A stretch of DNA of 14,778 bases. Source: Flavobacteriales bacterium. GTDB lineage: Bacteria > Bacteroidota > Bacteroidia > Flavobacteriales > Flavobacteriaceae. A model generated the notes under the pieces. The model was not told the origin of the DNA. It saw nothing but the letters and a program-made list of their open reading frames with translations, and searched no databases. The stretch is taken from NCBI GenBank assembly GCA_026983815.1, contig JALSTJ010000112.1:1-14778 (forward strand). The letters are read 5' to 3'. The position numbers and the translations under genes were made by a program. Positions 1 through 7,123 of this stretch are shown here, one piece after another. The stretch's first letter is position 1; each line of letters starts with the position of its first letter.

Positions 1-1029
1 GAAGCCGGTTGGTCGGCAGCCTTTAAGCGAGTTCCCGAAATGATGTCTTGTTACTTGGGACCTGCGTTTGTTGCTATGTTAGCTTTGGTATTTTTAGGAA
101 TAAAATATGTTTATCCTTGGGCAAATCCCGAACATCATATTGCAGATTTTAATAAATATCCCGAGTTTAAGGAAATTTTGGAACATAAAGAACCCTATCT
201 GAATATTTCCGCTTTTATTACCCGAACTATTATTTATTTCGTAATTTGGTTTGGCACGACCGGTATTTTGAGATATTTCTCCAAGAAGGAAGATGCAAAC
301 AAATCGGAAGCATTGAAATGGTTTGAAAAAAGTAGATTCTATTCCAAAGTATATATTTTTGCATTGGCAGGAACATTGATTTTTGCCGGTTTTGATTACT
401 TGATGTCAATTGAACCCTATTGGTATAGTACTTTATTCAGTGTGAAAGAATTGATTTCAGGATTTTTCCATGCTTCGGCATTGATTATAATTTTTATTTA
501 TTTTCTTCACAAATCCGGATATTATCCATTTATGAATTCCTCGCACTGGCACGATTTCTCCAAATATCTTTTTATGGGGTCAATATTATTTGCCTATGCT
601 TGGTATTTTCAATATATGCTGATTTGGTATGGAAATATTCCCGAAGAAGGTGAATTTTATTTCCTCAGAAGATTTCATTTTTCACAACCATTATTTGTTT
701 TGGATATTGTGATTAATTTCTTCTTGCCGTTTTTGATTTTGTTACCTAATAAATTGGCTAAAAATCCCAAAGTATTGGTATCGGTAGCATTTTTGATTAT
801 GTTTGGATATTTCTTGGATATGTATTTGGCTGTTTTTCCTCCGTTGGTTCACACTTTTGCAGGGGTAGAGCATACACATCCTGTTTTTGGAATTTATGAA
901 ATCGGGATTTTCTTAGGATTCTTGGGATTATTCTTGTTTGTTGTATTGCGTATGCTTTCCAAACGAAGATTGATTCCCGTAAATCATCCATATATTGAAG
1001 AAAGTATTATGCATCATAATGTGCATTAA
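1..1029 (+). CDS. actF: Alternative complex III subunit ActF (quinol:cytochrome c oxidoreductase quinone-binding subunit 2), 3' part
   Basis: The reading frame is open from base 1 (it begins EAGWSAAFKRVPE), so the 5' end lies outside the window and the ATG at 40 is internal. The visible 342 residues are strongly hydrophobic, with repeated membrane helices. They contain the segment AYAWYFQYMLIWYGNIPEE, which I recognise from the ActF/NrfD-like subunit of Bacteroidota alternative complex III. That complex sits in the inner membrane, oxidises menaquinol and passes electrons to cytochrome c or directly to a terminal oxidase. ActF and ActC are the polytopic quinone-site subunits. The C-terminus is short and polar (PYIEESIMHHNVH). 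A strong hairpin follows 13 bases after the stop, so this is the last gene of its transcript. Family assignment is confident; the exact subunit letter rests on recalled sequence similarity. Confidence 0.88.
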   Translation, partial: EAGWSAAFKRVPEMMSCYLGPAFVAMLALVFLGIKYVYPWANPEHHIADFNKYPEFKEILEHKEPYLNISAFITRTIIYFVIWFGTTGILRYFSKKEDANKSEALKWFEKSRFYSKVYIFALAGTLIFAGFDYLMSIEPYWYSTLFSVKELISGFFHASALIIIFIYFLHKSGYYPFMNSSHWHDFSKYLFMGSILFAYAWYFQYMLIWYGNIPEEGEFYFLRRFHFSQPLFVLDIVINFFLPFLILLPNKLAKNPKVLVSVAFLIMFGYFLDMYLAVFPPLVHTFAGVEHTHPVFGIYEIGIFLGFLGLFLFVVLRMLSKRRLIPVNHPYIEESIMHHNVH

Positions 1030-1042
1030 TTTTAATATATTT

Positions 1043-1078
1043 CATAAAAAAAGCTGCAATCTTGCAGCTTTTTTTATG
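1043..1078. terminator. Perfect inverted repeat, probably a bidirectional intrinsic terminator
   Basis: Arms 1043-1059 and 1062-1078 are exact reverse complements (17 bp) around a TC centre. The GC-containing core is GCTGCAA/TTGCAGC, flanked by A7 on one side and T7 on the other, so either strand yields a stem followed by a U-run. On the plus strand it ends the act operon. On the minus strand it is the first convincing terminator that transcription leaving rodA would meet. Confidence 0.85.
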
Positions 1079-1103
1079 GCATAATTTTAGTAGAAATAAT
1101 TTG

Positions 1104-1111
1104 TATATTTG
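1104..1111 (+). promoter_or_regulatory. Putative Bacteroidota -7 promoter element for the SPOR gene
   Basis: TATATTTG matches the Bacteroidota consensus TAnnTTTG exactly and lies 17 bases before the ATG at 1129, just after the act terminator. No clear TTG at about -33 is present, so the promoter is supported by the -7 box and its position only. The implied leader is very short, only about 10 bases. Confidence 0.5.
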
Positions 1112-1128
1112 CTTAATAAATAATATTT

Positions 1129-1506
1129 ATGAAAGTTCTATCTGTTTTTATTTTTATTTGGATCTTTAATTTTACTTATTCTCAACAACAAGTTGATAAT
1201 CGCTTTATTGTTACGGACCGTGTTAATCGCTTATTACAAGAACGTCAGGAATGTAGTCTGAAAAGAAAGATTAAAGAGAAAAATTTTCATATTCAAATTT
1301 ATAATGGTTATAGTTTGAATAAAGCAAAATCCATTAAGCAAAATTTTCTTTCAAATTTTCCTGACATCCCTGTTGCTATTGAATGGGAAAATCCCGAATT
1401 CAAAGTTTGGGTGGGAGTTTTTGAAAATAAATTATCCGCCGATAGAGGCTTGATGCATATCAAAAAAAAATATCCCAATGCATTTATTGTTAACCCGAAG
1501 AAGTAA
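1129..1506 (+). CDS. Small secreted SPOR-domain protein
   Basis: This is a 125-residue protein with a short hydrophobic signal peptide (residues 1 to about 18, likely cleaved after FTYS before QQQ). A basic linker (KRKIKEK) is followed by a SPOR domain at about 53-122. The pattern FHIQIYNGY...FPDIPVAIEWENPEFKVWVGVF...KKKYPNAFIV is typical of small Bacteroidota SPOR proteins. SPOR domains bind peptidoglycan stripped of stem peptides, so an envelope location and a role in wall remodelling or division are likely but inferred. The gene has its own promoter-like box after the act terminator and ends only 5 bp from the 3' end of the convergent rodA. An A9 run (1462-1470) lies near its 3' end. No catalytic domain is seen. 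Confidence 0.8.
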   Translation: MKVLSVFIFIWIFNFTYSQQQVDNRFIVTDRVNRLLQERQECSLKRKIKEKNFHIQIYNGYSLNKAKSIKQNFLSNFPDIPVAIEWENPEFKVWVGVFENKLSADRGLMHIKKKYPNAFIVNPKK

Positions 1507-1511
1507 ATTTA

Positions 1512-2777
1512 TTACCAATCTTCTTTCCGGTGGGCATCAAATTTTAAAAATAAAAACAATAATATGGTAAATGCCCATAGTGAAGAACCTCCATAACTGA
1601 TAAATGGGAGGGGTATTCCTATGGTAGGAAAAATTCCTAATACCATCAAAAGGTTTAAGGAAAAATGTATTAATAAAATACTTAATAATCCATACCCCAC
1701 AATTCTAGAAAATTTTTGTTTTTGTCTTTCGGCTAAAAACAAAATTCTATATAATAAAGTCAAATACAGAGTGATTAATAAAATTGCGCCAAAGAATCCC
1801 CATCTTTCACCAATTACTGTAAAAATCCAATCTGTATGTTGTTCAGGAATAAAATATCCTTTAGTTTGCGTACTCATTTCCAGTCCTTTACCTGTAAATC
1901 CGCCAGAGCCAATCGCTATTAAAGCTTGTTTAAGATTGTATCCGGTGCCTTGATCATCTTTCTTTTTACCCAAAACAATCTCAATTCTGTTTTGTTGATG
2001 TGGTTTCAAAATCTTTTTAAATACAAAGTCTGTTGATAAAATCGTAAAAAATGTAATTCCTAAAAATATTAAACTTTTTAGGATAAAGTTTTTTTTCAAC
2101 AAGAAATAAAAAGCAGCATTAAGAATTAAAAAAATAAATGAGGAGAAAAGTAAAAGTAAATTCTTTCCGAAATAAATAGTAAGGATAAAAATAGTAGCAA
2201 TATAAAAAATCAAAATATAATATTTTAAATCGATGCCTTCACGATATAGGACCATAAATAAGGAAGTGAAAACGATGGCAGAGCCCAAATCCGGTTGTAA
2301 TAATATAAGTACAATCGGAATAAAAATCAACAATGTGGCTTTAAAGAAGTCTTTGATTTTTTTGAGGTCAAAATCTATATCCGATAATAAAGCGGCAAGT
2401 CCTAAAACAGTAGTAACCTTTGCAAATTCTGCCGGTTGAATGCTAAAGTTTCCGAAACGGAACCAAGATTTGTTTCCATTGATATTGGCACCAAAAATTA
2501 ATACTAAAATCAAACTAAAAATTCCGAATAAGTATATGATCGATGCATAATTTTTAATTTTTCTGATGGAAAGAAAACCAATTCCTATGATAATTAATAT
2601 ACTAATACTGGCCCAAAGAATCTGTTTGCTGTAAAAGTTTTTTAAAAAATGAGGTTTCAAGTTGTTAAATTCCGTAGAATAAATACTCAAAATACCGATA
2701 AAAATCAACCCTGCATATAACAATATGCTAATCCAATCATAATCTGTTACATTAACACGTCTATTTTTATTTCTCAT
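1512..2777 (-). CDS. rodA: Rod shape-determining protein RodA (SEDS peptidoglycan glycosyltransferase)
   Basis: RodA polymerises glycan strands from lipid II at the outer face of the inner membrane and works as a pair with PBP2. The 421-residue product is polytopic, about ten membrane helices. It shows SEDS signatures: GNKSWFRFGNFSIQPAEFAK (101-120), QPDLGSA (161-167), IPEQHTDWIF (310-319) and PTIGIPLPFISYGGSS (384-399). Asp316 in the HTD motif aligns with the aspartate known to be essential in RodA and FtsW. The ATG lies inside the end of the PBP2 gene (11-bp overlap), which suggests translational coupling and a fixed 1:1 partnership. It is the last gene of the mre operon, and no terminator hairpin is evident between its stop and the convergent SPOR gene. 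Confidence 0.95.
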   Translation of the reverse strand: MRNKNRRVNVTDYDWISILLYAGLIFIGILSIYSTEFNNLKPHFLKNFYSKQILWASISILIIIGIGFLSIRKIKNYASIIYLFGIFSLILVLIFGANINGNKSWFRFGNFSIQPAEFAKVTTVLGLAALLSDIDFDLKKIKDFFKATLLIFIPIVLILLQPDLGSAIVFTSLFMVLYREGIDLKYYILIFYIATIFILTIYFGKNLLLLFSSFIFLILNAAFYFLLKKNFILKSLIFLGITFFTILSTDFVFKKILKPHQQNRIEIVLGKKKDDQGTGYNLKQALIAIGSGGFTGKGLEMSTQTKGYFIPEQHTDWIFTVIGERWGFFGAILLITLYLTLLYRILFLAERQKQKFSRIVGYGLLSILLIHFSLNLLMVLGIFPTIGIPLPFISYGGSSLWAFTILLFLFLKFDAHRKEDW

Positions 2778-4626
2778 GGTATTTCATTTTATAAATATCT
2801 TCCAAATTTGTTTGCAAGACGCGTTTTAATAGATCCGGACGAGATATTTTTCCTGTAAGATATTTATCAATTATCAACGTAGCAATGGGAGCAGCGATAG
2901 TTGCGCCAAAACCTCCATTTTCTATAAAAACACTTACTGCAATCTTCGGATTATCTTTAGGTCCAAAAGCAACAAAAATAGAATGATCAGGCAATTTGAC
3001 TATTTTACCATCAATTTTGATTTTATTTTCACTGGTTCCGGTTTTACCACAAAGCTCCAGATCATATAATCTGCTATATTTGGCAGTTCCTGATTTGTAA
3101 ACTTCAGCCATATCTTCAATAATCCGTGGAAAATAAACAGAATCAATTCCGACAGAATTTTTTATAGTAAATCTTTTATTTATCAGGATTTTGCCATGGT
3201 CTATTTCTTTAATTACATGAGGAGTATAGTAAAATCCTTTGTTTGATATTCCTGCCATAACATTTGCTAACTGAATGGGTGTAGTGGATACTTCGCCTTG
3301 TCCAATTCCGTTGGATAGGGTATAGGTAGCATACCAACGTTTTTTTCCATAATATCTGTCATAAAATTTTGAATCGGGAATAAATCCTTTGGAACCTACA
3401 GGCATATCCGTATTGAGATATCTGCCCAAACCAAATTTTTTTACTTGTTTTGACCAATGATCCATTCCAATGGCAGGCGTAGGATATTTGTCTATGATTT
3501 TTAAATAGCTGTTGGCAAAAAAAGTATTACATGAGCGGATGATTGCCCAAGGTAATTTTACTCTTCGCCCATTGGCACCACAGTGGCAAAACATATGGGC
3601 TCTTCTTCCGTATTTAAATCCATGATTACATATATAGGAAGTAGCAGGTGTAATTACTTGTTCTTGCAAACCAATTAGAGCGGTAATCAGTTTAAATGGT
3701 GAGCCGGGTGGATAAGCCCCTTGTAAAGCACGATCAAGTAAGGGGCGATTTACTTTATCTCTAAAAAGTTTATTAAAGTTTTTTGAACTGTTTCGTCCAC
3801 TTAGGAATTCGGGAGGAAAACCGGGAGCCGTAACCAATGCTAATATTTCGCCTGATTTAGGCTCTATAGCTACAATAGCACCTCTTTTTCCTTTCATCAA
3901 ACTATCGCCAAATTGTTGTAAATCAATGTCTATGCTTATTTTTAAATCTTTCCCGGCAAGAGCAACAGTATCCATTGCGCCATTTTTGTAATTTTCAATT
4001 TTTCGGTTAAATTTATCCGTGAGATAAAATTTTACTCCTTTTTTACCTCGTAATAATTTTTCATAGGATTTTTCGACGCCCGCTTTACCAATCAAGTCTC
4101 CCGGCATATAAAAAGGATCTTTTTTTATCTCCATACTATTGACTTCCCGAATAAAACCCAAAACATTTGCAGCTGATTTTGTATGATATTTTCTAATGGA
4201 ACGTTTTTGAATAAAAAATCCGGGAAAATTATAAATATTTTCAGCAAACAGAGCAATTTCTTTTTTATATAATTTTGGAACAATCAATGAAGGTTTATTA
4301 TAAGAATAGATTTTGGCTTTTTTTAAATTTTTTTTCAATTCTTCCTTTGATATTCCGGTTAAATTCAAAAATTTTAAGGTGTCAAATTTTTTTATTTGAT
4401 TGGGGATTCCCATAATATCATATACTTCGAGATTGCTTACCAAAAGTTTTTCGTTTCTATCGTAAATATATCCTCTTTCGGGAATGATATATTCTTTTTT
4501 TAATGCATTTTTAAGAGATAACTTATGATATTTTTTATCAATAATTTGTATATAAAATAGTCTGGAAGTTATAATCAATCCAAGTAAAAAAATTAATATG
4601 CCAACGACAAAAGCTTTCTGTTTCAT
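2767..4626 (-). CDS. mrdA: Penicillin-binding protein 2 (elongasome transpeptidase)
   Basis: This class B PBP cross-links peptidoglycan made by RodA during lateral growth. The 619-residue product has one N-terminal membrane helix (about 5-25), a pedestal/dimerisation region starting around YIIPERGYIYDRN (46-58), and a C-terminal transpeptidase domain. Active-site motifs are intact: SxxK at Ser309-Lys312 (PPGSPFK), SxN at Ser365-Asn367 (SCN) and KTG at 528-530 (CGKTGTSE). Between SxxK and SxN lies an unusual Cys/His cluster (C333, H335, C347, H348, C349), in the same part of the domain as the zinc site described in proteobacterial PBP2; metal binding here is inference. The start overlaps the mreD stop as ATGA, and the 3' end overlaps rodA by 11 bp. 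Confidence 0.95.
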   Translation of the reverse strand: MKQKAFVVGILIFLLGLIITSRLFYIQIIDKKYHKLSLKNALKKEYIIPERGYIYDRNEKLLVSNLEVYDIMGIPNQIKKFDTLKFLNLTGISKEELKKNLKKAKIYSYNKPSLIVPKLYKKEIALFAENIYNFPGFFIQKRSIRKYHTKSAANVLGFIREVNSMEIKKDPFYMPGDLIGKAGVEKSYEKLLRGKKGVKFYLTDKFNRKIENYKNGAMDTVALAGKDLKISIDIDLQQFGDSLMKGKRGAIVAIEPKSGEILALVTAPGFPPEFLSGRNSSKNFNKLFRDKVNRPLLDRALQGAYPPGSPFKLITALIGLQEQVITPATSYICNHGFKYGRRAHMFCHCGANGRRVKLPWAIIRSCNTFFANSYLKIIDKYPTPAIGMDHWSKQVKKFGLGRYLNTDMPVGSKGFIPDSKFYDRYYGKKRWYATYTLSNGIGQGEVSTTPIQLANVMAGISNKGFYYTPHVIKEIDHGKILINKRFTIKNSVGIDSVYFPRIIEDMAEVYKSGTAKYSRLYDLELCGKTGTSENKIKIDGKIVKLPDHSIFVAFGPKDNPKIAVSVFIENGGFGATIAAPIATLIIDKYLTGKISRPDLLKRVLQTNLEDIYKMKYHEK

Positions 4627-5126
4627 GTTTTACTTTTTATGATAAAAAGATATTCAAAGAAAATTATGAAAAATACAGTAATCAATGTATTGAAAAATAT
4701 CAAATATAATCTGGATATAACAAATTGAAAATGAAATGATTGTAAAATTGCTATTAATAAAATTCCTATAAAAATATAAATACTGTAGTATATAATTTTG
4801 TTCAAAAAACCGAGTTCGAGAATGCCATTTGAAAACTCTCTTCCGGGTTTTGAAAGATACCAAAAATAAATCTTTTTGGTATAGGTAATAAAAACAGTTA
4901 CAGCTGTAAAAACTCCACCGGTATGGCTGATAATATCAAGAGATAAACCTACAAAAAAAGCAAGAATTAATTGAAGGTTCTCGTGTTTATTCGGAGGCAT
5001 AATCAAAAAAGGATACAAAAAAACTATAGGTGTTAACAATCCAAAGATTTTGAGATGATTTAACCAGATAATTTGTAAGAATACAAATAAAATCAGTATA
5101 ATAATATTTTTCGTTTTAAAATCCAT
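4623..5126 (-). CDS. mreD: Rod shape-determining protein MreD
   Basis: MreD is a small integral membrane protein of the elongasome that pairs with MreC. The product is about 167 residues, almost wholly hydrophobic with five or six helices, and carries the family-like segment FVGLSLDIISHTGGVFTAV. Sequence conservation in MreD is low, so identification rests on length, topology and its place between mreC and PBP2. I chose the ATG at 5126. A GTG two codons upstream (5132) would also be in frame and adds only Met-Phe. The gene overlaps the end of mreC by 11 bp from the ATG, and its stop overlaps the PBP2 start by 4 bp. Confidence 0.87.
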   Translation of the reverse strand: MDFKTKNIIILILFVFLQIIWLNHLKIFGLLTPIVFLYPFLIMPPNKHENLQLILAFFVGLSLDIISHTGGVFTAVTVFITYTKKIYFWYLSKPGREFSNGILELGFLNKIIYYSIYIFIGILLIAILQSFHFQFVISRLYLIFFNTLITVFFIIFFEYLFIIKSKT

Positions 5127-5925
5127 GAACACTGTCTTTTAGTTTTTCATACTCTTCGGCTTGTTTATTTTTATAAACATAAGCTGTATTTAATGCCGTA
5201 AAATTTTCAAAAGATTTTATTTTTATTTCATAAGTTTTTTGTTGCGCTATTCTCTTGATATTTACAACTATTCCCACAGGTAAACCTTCAGGGAAAATAT
5301 TGGAATTTCCTGCAGTTACAATAGTATCTTTAAGTTTTATTTTCGTCTCAAAAGGCAAATCAACTAAATTTAATAAATAAGGATCTTTATTATCCCATTT
5401 CAAAAAACCAAATTGTTTTGAATTTTTGGGGCGCACACTTATCATGTTTTTTTGATTGAGCAAAGTTAAAACCGCGCTAAAATGAGGAGAAACATCCAAT
5501 GTAACTCCGATAATACCTTTATTACCCATAACTCCCATTTTGGAATGAATACCTGCTTGCGTTCCTTTATTAAGTATTACAATATTGTTAGCCATTTGAT
5601 ATTGATTGGTAATTACATAAGCAGGAATAACATCAAGAGAATCCCATGTGGAAGTCAGAATATCAAACTTATGTTTTTTTAAAATGGATTTTCTCAAGGA
5701 AGCATTTTCTTGTAAAAGTTCTGAGTTTATTCGGGTCAATTCAGAAAATTTTTTTATTTCATAGATTTTAGAATTGATAATTCCCGAAAATTCCGTTGCA
5801 AGATTATTTTCTTTGTATTTTAAATATAAATTATTGTTTATCAGCAAGATAAAAGAGATAAATTCCATTCCTAGAAATAACAATAAGCTATTTCTTGCCA
5901 ATAAGAAACGAATCAGTTTTAACAT
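5116..5925 (-). CDS. mreC: Rod shape-determining protein MreC
   Basis: MreC is a bitopic inner-membrane protein whose periplasmic part activates PBP2-RodA. The 269-residue product has a basic start, a membrane helix (about 12-30), a predicted coiled coil (about 55-85, SELTRINSELLQENASLRKS), and then the two-barrel beta domain. Family hallmarks are ILNKGTQAGIHSKMGVMGNK (117-136) and TAGNSNIFPEGLPVGIVVNI (204-223). The length is normal for Bacteroidota. It starts 9 bp after the mreB stop, so it is co-transcribed with mreB, and its 3' end overlaps mreD. Confidence 0.94.
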   Translation of the reverse strand: MLKLIRFLLARNSLLLFLGMEFISFILLINNNLYLKYKENNLATEFSGIINSKIYEIKKFSELTRINSELLQENASLRKSILKKHKFDILTSTWDSLDVIPAYVITNQYQMANNIVILNKGTQAGIHSKMGVMGNKGIIGVTLDVSPHFSAVLTLLNQKNMISVRPKNSKQFGFLKWDNKDPYLLNLVDLPFETKIKLKDTIVTAGNSNIFPEGLPVGIVVNIKRIAQQKTYEIKIKSFENFTALNTAYVYKNKQAEEYEKLKDSVHGF

Positions 5926-5934
5926 TTTTGGAAT

Positions 5935-6963
5935 TTATTTTAGAAGGACGGATTTATATTTATCAAAATTTTTGAGAACTGTTCCTGTTCCTCGCACAAC
6001 AGCTCGTAACGGATCCTCAGAAATATAAACCGGCAAACCTGTTTTTTTTGAAATTCGTTTATCAAAACCACGCAATAAAGATCCGCCACCGGCTAAATAT
6101 ATTCCGGAATTGTAAATATCCGAGGATAATTCCGGAGGGGTCTTAGCCAAGGTTTCCATAACTGCATCTTCAACTCTAAGAAGAGATTTATCCAATGCTT
6201 TAGCAACTTCTTTGTAGGAGACAATTACTTGTTTGGGTTTACCTGTCAGTAAATCCCTTCCTTGAACAGCGATATCTTCGGGTGGATTTTCAAGTTCTTC
6301 AATAGCCGAACCTACTTCAATTTTTATACGTTCTGCAGTGCGTTCTCCTACATGAAGATTGTGTTGTGTTCTCATATAATAAATAATGTCTGAGGTAAAA
6401 ATATCACCCGCTATTTTAACGGATTTTTCAACTGTAATACCTCCAATGGAAATCACAGCAATCTCTGTTGTTCCACCACCTATGTCGATAATCATATTTC
6501 CTTTGGGTTTGGTAATATCTACTCCTAAACCAATTGCGGCAGCCATAGGTTCATGAATCAAGTGAATGTCCGAAGCATTTACTTTTTCTGCCGAATCTCT
6601 TACAGCACGTTTTTCTACTTCCGTGATACCCGATGGAATGCAAATAATCATTTTGAGTTTGGGAGGGATCCATTTTTTTTTGATCGCAGGAATTTGTTTA
6701 ATAAATTCCATTATCATTTTCTCCGATGCTTCAAAATCCGCAATAACTCCATCCTTCAATGGACGAATAATTTTGATGTTCTCATGTGTTTTTCCTTGCA
6801 TCAAAGCAGCTTCTTTTCCCACTGCGATCAATTCTCCGCTTAATATATCTTTGGCAACAATTGAAGGACTGTCAACAACTACTTTGTCTTTGTGTATAAT
6901 CAAGGTGTTGGCTGTTCCCAAATCTATTGCGATTTCTTCCATGTAAAAATTAAAAAATCCCAT
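5935..6963 (-). CDS. mreB: Rod shape-determining protein MreB (bacterial actin)
   Basis: MreB forms membrane-associated ATP-bound filaments that orient lateral wall synthesis. The 342-residue product is full length. Actin-fold motifs are clear: phosphate-1 loop IDLGTANTLI (13-22), IPSGITEVEKRAV (109-121), the catalytic-region glutamate in HEPMAAAIG (137-145, Glu138), phosphate-2 loop IIDIGGGTTEIAVIS (158-172) and the adenosine motif AGGGSLLRG near the C-terminus. The start MGFFNF is typical of Bacteroidota MreB. A later Met at residue 8 would lose this hydrophobic tip, which may contact the membrane. It is the first gene of the elongasome operon, with a TAnnTTTG-type promoter about 50 bp upstream. 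An A9 run (coding strand, 6673-6681) encodes the lysines of KKKW. Confidence 0.97.
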   Translation of the reverse strand: MGFFNFYMEEIAIDLGTANTLIIHKDKVVVDSPSIVAKDILSGELIAVGKEAALMQGKTHENIKIIRPLKDGVIADFEASEKMIMEFIKQIPAIKKKWIPPKLKMIICIPSGITEVEKRAVRDSAEKVNASDIHLIHEPMAAAIGLGVDITKPKGNMIIDIGGGTTEIAVISIGGITVEKSVKIAGDIFTSDIIYYMRTQHNLHVGERTAERIKIEVGSAIEELENPPEDIAVQGRDLLTGKPKQVIVSYKEVAKALDKSLLRVEDAVMETLAKTPPELSSDIYNSGIYLAGGGSLLRGFDKRISKKTGLPVYISEDPLRAVVRGTGTVLKNFDKYKSVLLK

Positions 6964-7014
6964 ATTTTCAAGTATTCTATTTTAATTGTTAAACGCTTAT
7001 ATTACTTTAATTTA

Positions 7015-7022
7015 CAAAGTTA
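7015..7022 (-). promoter_or_regulatory. Putative -7 promoter element of the mre operon
   Basis: On the minus strand this reads TAACTTTG, an exact match to the Bacteroidota consensus TAnnTTTG, 51 bases upstream of the mreB start codon. No TTG is found at the expected -33 distance. Upstream lie A-tracts (minus strand) that could act like an UP element. It is the best candidate for driving the five-gene operon. Confidence 0.5.
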
Positions 7023-7030
7023 GGAAATTA

Positions 7031-7064
7031 ATATATTTTTTTTGTAATAAAAATATATTTTTTT
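7031..7064. repeat. Two phased ATATATTTTTTT direct repeats in the mreB/permease divergent region
   Basis: The 12-mer ATATATTTTTTT occurs at 7031-7042 and 7053-7064, start-to-start distance 22 bp, about two helical turns. T-tracts in phase like this are expected to bend DNA. They sit just upstream of the mreB -7 box and between two divergent genes. In DNA this AT-rich the repeat could be chance. Confidence 0.4.
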
Positions 7065-7123
7065 CGTCATTCATATAAATATTAATCTTATCTTGAAATG
7101 GATAATTAAATAGCAACGAAAAA

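Noticed and set aside
1462..1470. A9 run in the SPOR gene (and a matching A9 in mreB, coding strand, 6673-6681) as phase-variable switches
   Set aside because: Runs of 8-9 A occur in several genes here, including essential ones, and encode ordinary Lys-rich segments. That fits base composition; nothing else suggests switching.
1498..1525. AAGAAG/CTTCTT pairing across the SPOR-rodA junction as a terminator
   Set aside because: The stem is only 6 bp with a 16-base loop, and no U-run follows on either strand.
1621..1953. 110-residue open frame antisense to rodA
   Set aside because: It is fully covered by RodA, whose SEDS motifs are encoded there on the other strand. The product is low-complexity with no recognisable family.
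4654..4863. Second minus-strand frame inside mreD
   Set aside because: It is out of frame with the MreD protein and has no independent signals; a chance frame in AT-rich DNA.
6566..6946. 126-residue open frame antisense to mreB
   Set aside because: It lies wholly within the certain mreB gene, has no domain resemblance and no promoter or start signal. It reflects the codon pattern of the opposite strand.
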